Shown piece by piece: positions 8,093-16,055 of a stretch of DNA of 64,000 nt. The notes beneath the pieces were generated by a model. It was not told the origin of the DNA, searched no databases, and saw only the letters and a list, made by a program, of their open reading frames with translations. Source of the stretch: Chloroflexota bacterium (GTDB taxonomy: Bacteria; Chloroflexota; Chloroflexia; Chloroheliales; Chloroheliaceae); NCBI GenBank assembly GCA_028287745.1, contig JAQBPB010000104.1, positions 25,801 through 89,800 on the forward strand, in the 5' to 3' direction. Position 1 is the first letter of the stretch, and every line of letters starts with the position of its first letter. The position numbers and the translations under genes were made by a program.

Positions 8093-8212
8093 GCGTAAAA
8101 TGTAAAACGTTGAACGGGTAACGTGAAGAAAGGGTTTGGGTTAAAATAGGGATGAGAGAAATAGTTACAATTACTAATATTAAGGGCACGTACAACGTTT
8201 TACTTTTTACGC
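8093..8212. repeat. Long-range inverted repeat upstream of the Nudix gene
   Basis: GCGTAAAATGTAAAACGTTG at 8093-8112 matches the reverse complement of CAACGTTTTACTTTTTACGC at 8193-8212 at 19 of 20 positions, with 80 bases between. The arms differ from the PadR repeat nearby. They could be a second operator pair, or the ends of a lost element. Confidence 0.6.
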
Positions 8213-8258
8213 TATAAGAAAGTTCTATGTTCTAGCTATAGAAGGAATTTCAAAATAT

Positions 8259-8753
8259 ATGGCTTATACGCCGATAATAGGGACGCTTGGTTATATTATG
8301 TCGGAGGACGGGCAGCAGGTCCTGATGATTCACCGCAATGCCCGGCCGGACGACTTGCATCTGGGCAAGTATAACGGCCTGGGCGGCAAACTGGAAGCAG
8401 GCGAAGATGTCGCCAGCGGGTTAAAACGGGAACTACACGAGGAAGCCGGTATCGAAGTTACCGGGATGACCTTGCGCGGTACGGTTAGCTGGCCTGGTTT
8501 TGGAAAAAATGGTGAGGACTGGCTGGGCTTTATCTTCCGGATAGACCACTGGACCGGGACGCCCTTCACGGCTAATCCCGAAGGTTCACTGGAGTGGGTT
8601 CCGTTAGAGCGCCTGTTGCAGTTTGCCCTGCCGCTCTGGGAAGGCGACCCCTACTTTATACCGCTGGTCTTTAGCGATGATCCGCGCCAGTTTCACGGTG
8701 TAATGCCTTACCGGGACGGCCATCCCGAAAGCTGGAGTTATGTGTTAATCTAG
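8259..8753 (+). CDS. Nudix hydrolase (MutT-like)
   Basis: A 164-residue Nudix protein. The box is complete at about residues 42-66: GGKLEAGEDVASGLKRELHEEAGI, with the RELHEE metal-binding core. The N-terminus (GTLGYIMSEDGQQVLMIHRN) and the later WLGFIFRIDHWTG and WVPLERLL resemble 8-oxo-dGTP diphosphatases of the MutT/MTH1 type. It would hydrolyse an oxidised nucleotide or a related nucleoside diphosphate compound; the exact substrate cannot be read from the box. AGAAGGAA about 13 bases before the ATG serves as ribosome-binding site. Confidence 0.92.
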   Translation: MAYTPIIGTLGYIMSEDGQQVLMIHRNARPDDLHLGKYNGLGGKLEAGEDVASGLKRELHEEAGIEVTGMTLRGTVSWPGFGKNGEDWLGFIFRIDHWTGTPFTANPEGSLEWVPLERLLQFALPLWEGDPYFIPLVFSDDPRQFHGVMPYRDGHPESWSYVLI

Positions 8754-8814
8754 CAATAACCGGTGCTATATCCTCTAGTTATCCGCTGGAAAATGTACCG
8801 AAAGCAGGGAAAAA

Positions 8815-9585
8815 ATGACTAAAATACAAGCTAAAAACTTCATAATGGATATGGATGGAGTAATCGTGCGTGGTAGTCAACCGGTTCCCGGCGCGGCCGA
8901 ATTTATTAAAAAATTGCAGGAAAAGGCAATTCCGTTCCTGGTTTTAACCAATAATTCGATTTACACTCCACGTGATTTAGCCAACCGGCTGCGGTTCCTG
9001 GGAATTGATGTACCCGATGACAGGGTCTATACTTCTGCCATTGCTACGGCCCGCTTTCTGCACGGCCAGCGACCGAACGGGACTGCCTATACCATCGGGG
9101 AAGCCGGTCTAACCACTGCCCTGCACGAAATCGGTTATGTCCTGACCGAACACGACCCTGAGTATGTGGTGCTTGGCGAGACCTCGACTTACAGTTTCGA
9201 AAGAATTACCAGGGCTATCCGGCTGATCCTGGGCGGTGCCCGCTTTATCGCGACCAACCCGGACCCGATTGGACCGGCCGAGGGTGGCCTGGCCCCGGCC
9301 ACCGGGGCCGTTGCCGCTTTAATCGAGAAAGCGACCGGGGTCGCCCCTTACTATGTGGGCAAACCCAATCCCTTGATGTTGCGAACCGCTTTGCGGGTAC
9401 TCGATGTCCATTCGGAAGAAACCGCCATGATCGGGGACCGCATGGATACCGATATAGTCATGGGTACTGAAAGTGGTCTTGAGACAATTCTTGTCCTGAC
9501 CGGGGTTACTCAGCGTGACCAGGTAGAGCGGTTTCCTTACCGGCCAACTCACATCCTTGAATCGGTGGCTACAATTGAAGTTTAA
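8815..9585 (+). CDS. HAD-IIA family phosphatase (NagD-like)
   Basis: 256 residues with all four HAD motifs: nucleophile and acid/base in MDMDGVI (about 12-18), the threonine/serine motif LTNNS, the lysine in YVGKPNPLM, and the metal-binding IGDRMDTDIVMG. The cap between motifs 2 and 3 is of the C2A type, which places it with NagD, 4-nitrophenylphosphatase and phosphoglycolate phosphatase relatives. It acts on small phosphorylated metabolites in the cytoplasm. A role in clearing 2-phosphoglycolate would fit the glycolate genes of this window, but that is inference. It sits between the Nudix and gamma-glutamyltransferase genes on the same strand. Confidence 0.92.
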   Translation: MTKIQAKNFIMDMDGVIVRGSQPVPGAAEFIKKLQEKAIPFLVLTNNSIYTPRDLANRLRFLGIDVPDDRVYTSAIATARFLHGQRPNGTAYTIGEAGLTTALHEIGYVLTEHDPEYVVLGETSTYSFERITRAIRLILGGARFIATNPDPIGPAEGGLAPATGAVAALIEKATGVAPYYVGKPNPLMLRTALRVLDVHSEETAMIGDRMDTDIVMGTESGLETILVLTGVTQRDQVERFPYRPTHILESVATIEV

Positions 9586-9615
9586 GCTTGAGGTTTAAGC
9601 TAGAAAGTAGAATAC

Positions 9616-11235
9616 ATGTTATCTTTCAAATCTAACCGTTCTCCCATACTGGCCCGGCGCGGCATGGTCGCTTCCAGCCAACCACTGGCGACCCAGGCCG
9701 GGTTATCCATCCTGATGCAGGGCGGTAATGCCGCCGATGCCGCCGTGGCGACTGCGGCGGCCCTGGGCGTGACCGAACCCTATTCGACCGGCCTGGGCGG
9801 CGATTGTTTTGCTCTTTATTACGAGGCTAAGACCGGCAAAATCACTGCCCTGAACGGCTCTGGCCGGGCTCCCCGCCAGTTATCGCTGGCCCTGCTCAAA
9901 GAACAGGGCCTGGACGGCCTGCCGCCTTTCCATGTCCATACCGCGACGGTGCCTGGTACAGTGGCCGGATGGTGCGATTTCCTGGAAAAACACGGCACCA
10001 TGCCCCTGGCCGAAATCCTGGCCCCGGCAATTTACCTGGCCGAGGAGGGTTTTCCGGTCGCGCCGATTACGGCCCATTTCTGGCGCGAGTTCGGCCAGCA
10101 AAAGCTGAAAAATGCTTTTGGCGGCCCGGCCCTGCTGCCCAACGGGGTTGGCCCGGCCGACGGCGAAATCTTTGTCAATAAAGACCTGGCCCGCACCATG
10201 CGGCAGGTCGCGGAAGGCGGCAAAGAAGCTTTTTACCAGGGTGAAATCGCCCAAAAGATTGTCCGGGCCATCCAGGAAGCCGGCGGTGTCATGACCGGGG
10301 AAGACCTGGCCGGTCACACTTCCACCTGGGAAGAGCCGATCAGCACCCTCTACCGGGGCATCCGGGTCTGGGAATGCCCGCCGAACGGCCAGGGCCTGGC
10401 CGCTTTGCTGGCCCTGAATGTCCTGGAAGGCTTTGACCTTACCGGCATGGACCCGCTGGGCGTCGAACGCTGGCACCTGTTGATTGAGGCCATGCGGGTC
10501 GCGTTCGCGGATACGGCCTGGTATGTCGCCGACCCCAATTTCTTTGAAATTCCCCTGGCCGGACTGCTTTCCAGGCCTTACGCCCGTGAGCGCCGCCAGT
10601 TGATCGACCCCTTGAAAGCCGTCCTGGACCGCACCTGGGGCGTGCCGGTCGCCGGGTCGGATACGGTCTATTTTTGCGCGGTGGACGCAGCGGGCAACGC
10701 CTGTTCCTTCATCAATAGCGTCAGTGCCAGTTTTGGGACCGGGATTGTCCCGGCCGGTTTAGGCTTCGCCATCCACAACCGGGGCGCGGCTTTCTCGACT
10801 GACCCGCGGCACCCCAACGCCCTGGCACCCGGCAAGCGGCCCTATCACACCATCATTCCGGGCCTGCTGACCCGCGAGGCGGACGGTTCGCTTTACGGGC
10901 CGTTTGGGGTAATGGCCGATTTTATGCAGCCGCAGGGTCATTTGCAAATGGTGGTCAACCTGGTTGACGACAAACTGGACCCCCAGGCGGCCCTGGACCG
11001 GCCCCGCTTCCGCATAGAAGGCGGCCGGGCGTCCGGCATTGTCATGTTGGAGCAGGGTTTACCACCTTCGGTCGCCGGTAGCCTGGCCCTGATGGGCCAC
11101 CAGGTTATCCCGGAAGTCAGCGGGCCGCTCCGCAATTTCAAGTTCGGCCTGGGCCAGATCATCCGGCGCGACCCCAACGGCGTCCTCTGGGGCGGCAGCG
11201 ACCCGCGCGGCGATGGTTGCGCGATGGGTTTTTAG
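9616..11235 (+). CDS. ggt: Gamma-glutamyltransferase family protein
   Basis: A 539-residue Ntn hydrolase of the gamma-glutamyltranspeptidase family. The N-terminal region GMVASSQPLATQAG and GGNAADAAVATAAALGV are typical. The autocatalytic cleavage site would be before Thr350 in GSDTVYFCAVD, giving a ~350-residue large and ~190-residue small subunit, the usual proportions. The small subunit has the glycine loop SASFGTGIVPAG. No signal peptide is visible, whereas classical GGT is secreted; this and the DTVYF form (TTH is the classical form) suggest a cytoplasmic relative that may act on a different gamma-glutamyl or amide compound. The ribosome-binding site is weak. Confidence 0.88.
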   Translation: MLSFKSNRSPILARRGMVASSQPLATQAGLSILMQGGNAADAAVATAAALGVTEPYSTGLGGDCFALYYEAKTGKITALNGSGRAPRQLSLALLKEQGLDGLPPFHVHTATVPGTVAGWCDFLEKHGTMPLAEILAPAIYLAEEGFPVAPITAHFWREFGQQKLKNAFGGPALLPNGVGPADGEIFVNKDLARTMRQVAEGGKEAFYQGEIAQKIVRAIQEAGGVMTGEDLAGHTSTWEEPISTLYRGIRVWECPPNGQGLAALLALNVLEGFDLTGMDPLGVERWHLLIEAMRVAFADTAWYVADPNFFEIPLAGLLSRPYARERRQLIDPLKAVLDRTWGVPVAGSDTVYFCAVDAAGNACSFINSVSASFGTGIVPAGLGFAIHNRGAAFSTDPRHPNALAPGKRPYHTIIPGLLTREADGSLYGPFGVMADFMQPQGHLQMVVNLVDDKLDPQAALDRPRFRIEGGRASGIVMLEQGLPPSVAGSLALMGHQVIPEVSGPLRNFKFGLGQIIRRDPNGVLWGGSDPRGDGCAMGF

Positions 11236-11413
11236 CTACTCCCAAATTATTGCGCCTTCAGATTACTGAGCGGCTGCAGAATTAGCAGGTTAGATTTGAA
11301 CAGCTTAAAAGAGAATTTAAACAATGTTCTCAAGGTGCGGTAGCCGGTAAAATAATTAGAAACATCCAGCAAATGGCAGCGCAAGCAATTGGGCAAATAA
11401 AAAGGAGAAATAG

Positions 11414-12310
11414 ATGAGCGACCAGGCTAAACGGGTGGTTTTTGATTTCGAGCTTGATTTTACCAATGGCGGCGGTATCCAGGGCCAGGACTTCCGGCTG
11501 GATATTGCCGGAGATGACATTTCCGACCAGGAACTGGCCGGTTACATCGTGCGGGATATGCGGCTGTTAATGGTGGGTAAGGTGCGGATTCTAAATAAAA
11601 AGATTATCACTGAGCCGCACAAGCGCCAGCCGGTCAATGCCCAGGCCGGGCCGGAAGAACTGGTAGATTTAAGCCATACTATTCGCCACGGCCTGGTGAC
11701 TTACAAGGGCCTGCCCGCTCCGATTATCTGCGACTATCTAAGCCGAGAGGAGTCGCGAAGCCGCTATGCCGCTGGCACCGAGTTTCAAATCGGCAAGATT
11801 GAGATGGTCGGCAATACCGGCACTTACCTGGATAGCCCGTTCCACCGCTATGCGGACGGTAAGGACCTGGCCGGCTTAACCCTGGAAAACCTGGCGGACC
11901 TCGATGGAATTGTAATCCGGGCCAGCCATACCGAAAACCTGGCAGTTGGGCCGGAATACTTTAAAGATAAGGAACTCCGGGGCCGGGCGGTCCTGGTCCA
12001 TACCGGCTGGGATAGTCGCTGGAACACCGAAAAATATTACGATAATCACCCCTTCTTGACCACCGAAGCGGCCGAATACCTGGTTAAAGCGGGCGCGCGG
12101 CTGGTTGGTATTGACTCGCACAATATTGACGATACTCGCACCAATACCCGGCCGGTCCACTCTACCCTGCTAGGGGCCGAAGTCCTGATTGTCGAGCATT
12201 TAACCAACCTGGCCCAACTGCCAGACGAAGGTTTTCACTTCAGCGCCATTCCGCCAAAGTTTGAAGGTGTAGGCACTTTCCCGGTCCGGGCTTTTGCCAG
12301 AAGGGTTTAA
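11414..12310 (+). CDS. Cyclase/kynurenine-formamidase-like hydrolase with N-terminal extension
   Basis: 298 residues. Residues ~85-298 form the PF04199 cyclase domain (VDLSHTIRHGLVTYKG, then GNTGTYLDSPFHRYADG at 133-149, then GIDSHNIDD). In the classical metal motif HxGTHxDxPxH the first two His positions are Asn and Tyr here, while the Asp and last His remain; I recall a subfamily with this pattern. Residues 1-75 (starting FDFELDFTNGGGIQGQDF) are an extra domain I cannot name. It would be a metal-dependent amide or lactone hydrolase. AAAGGAG 6 bases before the ATG fixes the start. It stands alone, 178 bases after ggt. Confidence 0.85.
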   Translation: MSDQAKRVVFDFELDFTNGGGIQGQDFRLDIAGDDISDQELAGYIVRDMRLLMVGKVRILNKKIITEPHKRQPVNAQAGPEELVDLSHTIRHGLVTYKGLPAPIICDYLSREESRSRYAAGTEFQIGKIEMVGNTGTYLDSPFHRYADGKDLAGLTLENLADLDGIVIRASHTENLAVGPEYFKDKELRGRAVLVHTGWDSRWNTEKYYDNHPFLTTEAAEYLVKAGARLVGIDSHNIDDTRTNTRPVHSTLLGAEVLIVEHLTNLAQLPDEGFHFSAIPPKFEGVGTFPVRAFARRV

Positions 12311-12380
12311 GCAGGGTAAGGGTAGATGTTTCCGGTAAAAAGGCTTCGACCTAGATGTATTACTAACCACCAGACCTAAT

Positions 12381-12440
12381 CACCCGTTATCAACCGGTGC
12401 CCGAACCCGCCCCTGTCATCCCGGGGGAGGCGGGGCGTTT
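12381..12440 (+). repeat. Dispersed intergenic repeat copy with terminator-like hairpin
   Basis: The stretch holds CACCCG, TGCCCGAACCCG and TGTCATCCCGGGGGAGG in the same order as related words at 38267-38335 and, more loosely, at 58298-58350. CCCGCC (12407-12412) can pair with GGCGGG (12429-12434) before a short T run, so this copy may also end the cyclase transcript. Confidence 0.5.
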
Positions 12441-12451
12441 TATGAAGTTAT

Positions 12452-12499
12452 AAAAAGTAAAAGAGGGCCGCCCGGCTGGACAGCCCTCTTTTACTTTTT
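12452..12499. terminator. Bidirectional intrinsic terminator between cyclase and malate synthase
   Basis: A 17-base arm AAAAAGTAAAAGAGGGC (12452-12468) pairs perfectly with 12483-12499 around a 14-base loop; both sides provide a T-tract. It lies 15 bases after the malate synthase stop and about 140 bases after the convergent cyclase gene. Confidence 0.92.
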
Positions 12500-12513
12500 T
12501 TTGCTAACTGAGT

Positions 12514-14127
12514 TTAGTCCAGGTAGCGGTAGCCGGGTAAGGTAAGGAAGTCGGCAAATTCTTCGCTGGTGGTAATCTGGTCCATCAGGTCGCGGGCAAG
12601 CTGGTATTTACCGGCGGCGAACTGTTTCTCGCCCACCATACCCTTGATCTTGTCCATTTCCTCGGCCAGGAGCGTGCGGAAAAGCTCGACCGTCACTTTA
12701 CGGCCGTCGCTTAACACGCCCTTCGGGTGGCGAATCCACTGCCAGACCTGCGACCGCGAAATTTCAGCCGTCGCGGCGTCTTCCATCAGGTTGAAGATTG
12801 GCACCGCGCCCTGACCGCGCAGCCAGGCTTCCACGTACTGGATACCTACGCTGATATTGGTCCGCAGCCCGGCCTCGCTGATATTGCCAGTCGCGTCGGG
12901 GAAAGTGATCAGGTCCTTGCCGGTAACCCTGACATCTTCACGCTTGCGGTCAATCTGGTTAGGCGTCTTCATAACGGCGTCAAAAGCTTCAGTCGCCAGG
13001 GCCACCATGCCGGGGTGCGCTACCCAGGTGCCATCGTGCCCGTCGGTCGCTTCGCGGTCCTTGTCGGCCCGGACTTTTGCAAAGGCTTCCTCGTTGGCTT
13101 TAGGGTCGTTTTTGATCGGAATCTGGGCCGCCATACCACCCATCGCGTGAATATTGCGCCTGTGGCAGGTCTGGATGAGCAACAGCGAGTAGGAGCGCAT
13201 GAAGTGGGTGGTCATTGTCACCAGCGCCCGGTCTGGCAGGCAGAAATCAGGCTGGTTGCGGAACTTCTTGATGCAGTTGAAGATGTAGTCCCAGCGCCCG
13301 CAGTTCAACCCGGCCGAATGTTCCTTCAACTCGTAAAGGATTTCATCCATCTCAAAAGCCGCCAGGATGGTTTCAATCAAGACGGTCGCCCGGATGGTGC
13401 CCTGGGGAATACCCAGTTCGTCCTGGGCCATCTTGAAAATATCGTTCCAGAGGCGGGCTTCCAGGTGGCTTTCCATCTTAGGCAGATAGAAATAGGGGCC
13501 GGAGCCTTTGGCGATCAGATTTTTAGCGTTGTGGAAGAAGTACAACCCGAAGTCGAAAATGCCGCCTGAAATCGGTTCGCCGTCCAGCAGGACGTGTTTC
13601 TCAAACAGGTGCCAGCCGCGAGGCCGTACCAGCAGGGTCGCTATTTTCTCGTTCAGGGCGTATTTTTTGCCTTCCGGGCTGGTGAAGTCAATCGTGTTAT
13701 TAATAGCGTCGCGCAGGTTGATCTGGCCCTGGATATTGTTCTCCCAGGTCGGGGAGTTGGCGTCTTCCAGGTCGGCCATGAAAACTTTAGCGCCCGAGTT
13801 CAGAGCATTGATAATCATCTTGCGGTCAACCGGGCCGGTAATTTCCACCCGGCGGTCCTGTAAATCGGCCGGTATCGGGGCGCAGGTCCACTCGGACTGG
13901 CGAATTTCGGCAGTTTCCGGCAGGAAGTCGGGCAGTTCCCCGGCGTCAATCCGGGCCTGGCGCTCTACCCGGCGCTGCAAGAGTTCGGCGCGTCGCGGCT
14001 GGAATTCCCGGGCCAGTTTGATTACAAAAGCCAGGGCTTCCGGGGTTAAAATTTCCGCAAATTCCGGGGTAACCTGGCCGGTTATTTCGAGACCTTGCGG
14101 CAAAGTATAAGTTGCTTGGCTGCTCAT
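12514..14127 (-). CDS. aceB: Malate synthase A
   Basis: 537 residues, the length of malate synthase A. It condenses glyoxylate with acetyl-CoA to malate and CoA. Seen in the sequence: the glyoxylate-binding Arg in LLVRPRGWHL, the metal-binding acidic residues in VLIETILAAFEMDEI, and the catalytic Asp in NLMEDAATAEISR. It is the last gene of a four-gene minus-strand operon, 26 bases after the hydratase-like gene, and ends at a strong terminator. No isocitrate lyase is in the window; glycolate dehydrogenase genes (58.7-61.6 kb) could supply the glyoxylate. A GAAAGGGAAA stretch precedes the ATG. Confidence 0.96.
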   Translation of the reverse strand: MSSQATYTLPQGLEITGQVTPEFAEILTPEALAFVIKLAREFQPRRAELLQRRVERQARIDAGELPDFLPETAEIRQSEWTCAPIPADLQDRRVEITGPVDRKMIINALNSGAKVFMADLEDANSPTWENNIQGQINLRDAINNTIDFTSPEGKKYALNEKIATLLVRPRGWHLFEKHVLLDGEPISGGIFDFGLYFFHNAKNLIAKGSGPYFYLPKMESHLEARLWNDIFKMAQDELGIPQGTIRATVLIETILAAFEMDEILYELKEHSAGLNCGRWDYIFNCIKKFRNQPDFCLPDRALVTMTTHFMRSYSLLLIQTCHRRNIHAMGGMAAQIPIKNDPKANEEAFAKVRADKDREATDGHDGTWVAHPGMVALATEAFDAVMKTPNQIDRKREDVRVTGKDLITFPDATGNISEAGLRTNISVGIQYVEAWLRGQGAVPIFNLMEDAATAEISRSQVWQWIRHPKGVLSDGRKVTVELFRTLLAEEMDKIKGMVGEKQFAAGKYQLARDLMDQITTSEEFADFLTLPGYRYLD

Positions 14128-14153
14128 AAGTTTAATTTCCCTTTCGTTACGGC

Positions 14154-14978
14154 CTAACTGACAAACTTGATGGACAGAGACGGCAGGTTCAGTCCGTCGG
14201 TCACGGCGGCCCAGTCCTCACCAACGGCGACCGGCGTGGCATCGGTCAGGGTGCCGGAGGTGATAATCTCGCCCGCTTCCAGCGGATCAACCCCGGTCTG
14301 AGCGCTGATGGTCCGGGAAAGCTGGCCCAGGCACAGGACCGGGCTATCGTAAACGTTCTTACCGGCACCTTCCGCCGCGACTGCGCCGTTCTTCAACAGT
14401 TTGAGCTTGAAGTTAGCCAGTTGTTCGGCCAGTTGCTCTAAATCTTTCAAAGGATGTGGGTCGCCAATTATCAGGGCGCCGTGGAACCCAAAGGCCGCGA
14501 CCATGTCAGCCGGGCGGAACCGCCAGTTAGGATAAGGGCAATCCACGATCTCAAAGCCCAGGGCCATCCATTCGACCGCTTCAAGGACTTTGACCGGGTC
14601 GGAAGCTATGGCCGGGTCAATATTAGTTTTCAACTTGAAGACAATTTCCGGCTCGATTTTGGGAGCAACCATCTTACCAATCTGCAGGATAAAATGGTTG
14701 CCGGAAGCGTGATGGACCGTATCGTTGTAGACGTGGCCCCAGACAATCGTATCTAAATCCAGCTTGGGCCAGACCGCTTTATTGGTAAAGCCAATCTTGC
14801 GGCCGATAGTTTTCTGGCCGGAACCACGGCGCAGGCGGGCCAGTTCACCTTCTACCTGGTAGGCGGCGGTCAGGTTGAATTCACTGTCCCGTGACGAAGG
14901 GCGGCTTTCTACCGGTTGTCCTTTGAGGCGGGCTTCCAGCAGCTCATTCGCCAGGGCTCGTGTATCTAAATTAGTCAT
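14154..14978 (-). CDS. 2-oxopent-4-enoate hydratase-like / fumarylacetoacetate-hydrolase-fold protein
   Basis: 274 residues resembling the hydratase/decarboxylase family of catechol meta-cleavage (MhpD/DmpE/DmpH). Family marks are the N-terminal helix region (AYQVEGELARLR), GRKIGFTNKAVWPKL, the acidic metal site KIEPEIVFKL, the ALGFEIVDCPYPNW segment and the C-terminal ITSGTLTDATPV. Such enzymes add water to 2-oxopent-4-enoate or decarboxylate 4-oxalocrotonate, using Mg2+. No ring-cleavage, aldolase or acetaldehyde dehydrogenase gene is nearby, so the true substrate may be another 2-keto acid. It lies 88 bases after the reductase gene and 26 before malate synthase in one operon. Confidence 0.85.
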   Translation of the reverse strand: MTNLDTRALANELLEARLKGQPVESRPSSRDSEFNLTAAYQVEGELARLRRGSGQKTIGRKIGFTNKAVWPKLDLDTIVWGHVYNDTVHHASGNHFILQIGKMVAPKIEPEIVFKLKTNIDPAIASDPVKVLEAVEWMALGFEIVDCPYPNWRFRPADMVAAFGFHGALIIGDPHPLKDLEQLAEQLANFKLKLLKNGAVAAEGAGKNVYDSPVLCLGQLSRTISAQTGVDPLEAGEIITSGTLTDATPVAVGEDWAAVTDGLNLPSLSIKFVS

Positions 14979-15066
14979 CTTGCTTCCTCGCTATATTTAA
15001 AAGTCCAAACTAAAATCTAATGGTAGTGCTGCTTCAAAAGAAGTTTTCCGGCTTACCTTGCCCGCT

Positions 15067-16047
15067 TTAGCCTTTGTGCACCGTTTTTTCGAGCAGTTTT
15101 ACACAGGCGTAAAGCGCGTCGATATAGGGTGTCGGCGTGCCGGTCAAGCGCCCCAACTCCGCGACCGCTCCCACGATAGCGTCAACCTCGGTTGGCCGCC
15201 CGCTTTCGATATCCTGCAACATCGAGGTCTTATGGGCTCCTACATTGGCCGCGCCTTCTATCCGCTGTTCCAGGCTGATACCAAACTCCACCCCTAATTT
15301 CGTGGCGATAGTCTGGGCCTCGGTCATCATCTGGCGGGCCAGTTCGCGGGTAAGCGGGAAGTCTGTGATGTCCGACAGCAGGGCCCGGGTCAGGGCACTG
15401 ATAGGATTAAAGGCCAGGTTACCCCACAGCTTTATCCAGATTTCCGAGCGGATATTGGTGCGGACCGGGGCTTTAAGGCCGGCTTTGGTCAGGGTCTGGG
15501 AGAGCTGCTTGATGCGGTCGCTTTTGTTGCCGTCAATTTCGCCGATAGAAAAGCGGTCGCCCTCGATATGGCGGATAACTCCCGGCGCGCTTATTTCGGT
15601 GGCCGGGTAGACCACACAGCCGATTACCCGGCTAACTTCCATGTTTTGCTCAATTACGCCCTCCGGGTCTACCGCTTTCACCCGGTAATCGGGGTAAGGG
15701 CTCTCAATTCCCCGGAAGTACCACCAGGGAATGCCGTTCTGGGCGGCCACGACCATCGTTTCAGGGCCGTAAAGCGCGCGCATGGCCGGGGCCAGGGCCG
15801 GTAGGCTGTGGGCTTTGAGGGCCACGATTACAGCGTCCTGGGGTCCGGCTTCGGCCATGTCGCTGATGGCAAGAGCATTCGTAATGACCTGCTCCGAACC
15901 ATCCTTCATAATCAGCTTGAGGCCGTTCTGGCGGATAGCTTCCAGGTGAGGCCCCCGGGCAATCAAAGTGACATCTTCACCGGCCAGGGCCAGTTTCGCG
16001 CCCATATAGCCGCCTATCGCCCCGGCTCCGACGATGCAAATCTTCAT
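15067..16047 (-). CDS. Ketopantoate reductase (ApbA/PanE) family oxidoreductase
   Basis: 326 residues. The N-terminus has the Rossmann dinucleotide loop CIVGAGAIGGYMGAKLALAG, and VIVALKAHSLPALAP and AAQNGIPWWYF follow the family plan. The C-terminal domain holds the catalytic Lys region (IKLWGNLAFNPISALTRAL) and an ending GRPTEVDAIVGAVAELGR. PanE makes pantoate from ketopantoate with NADPH for CoA synthesis. Operon position between an acyl-CoA ligase and keto-acid genes suggests a different 2-keto acid could be its substrate. Only 8 bases separate it from the ligase gene, so the two are co-translated closely. Confidence 0.88.
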   Translation of the reverse strand: MKICIVGAGAIGGYMGAKLALAGEDVTLIARGPHLEAIRQNGLKLIMKDGSEQVITNALAISDMAEAGPQDAVIVALKAHSLPALAPAMRALYGPETMVVAAQNGIPWWYFRGIESPYPDYRVKAVDPEGVIEQNMEVSRVIGCVVYPATEISAPGVIRHIEGDRFSIGEIDGNKSDRIKQLSQTLTKAGLKAPVRTNIRSEIWIKLWGNLAFNPISALTRALLSDITDFPLTRELARQMMTEAQTIATKLGVEFGISLEQRIEGAANVGAHKTSMLQDIESGRPTEVDAIVGAVAELGRLTGTPTPYIDALYACVKLLEKTVHKG

Positions 16048-16055
16048 GGACAGCC

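Noticed and set aside
7905..8105. Plus-strand frame across the PadR operator
   Set aside because: It covers a perfect inverted repeat and the padR promoter, has no ribosome-binding site, and resembles no protein.
12727..13569. 280-codon frame antisense to malate synthase
   Set aside because: Shadow of a highly conserved enzyme gene; its protein has no recognisable domain.
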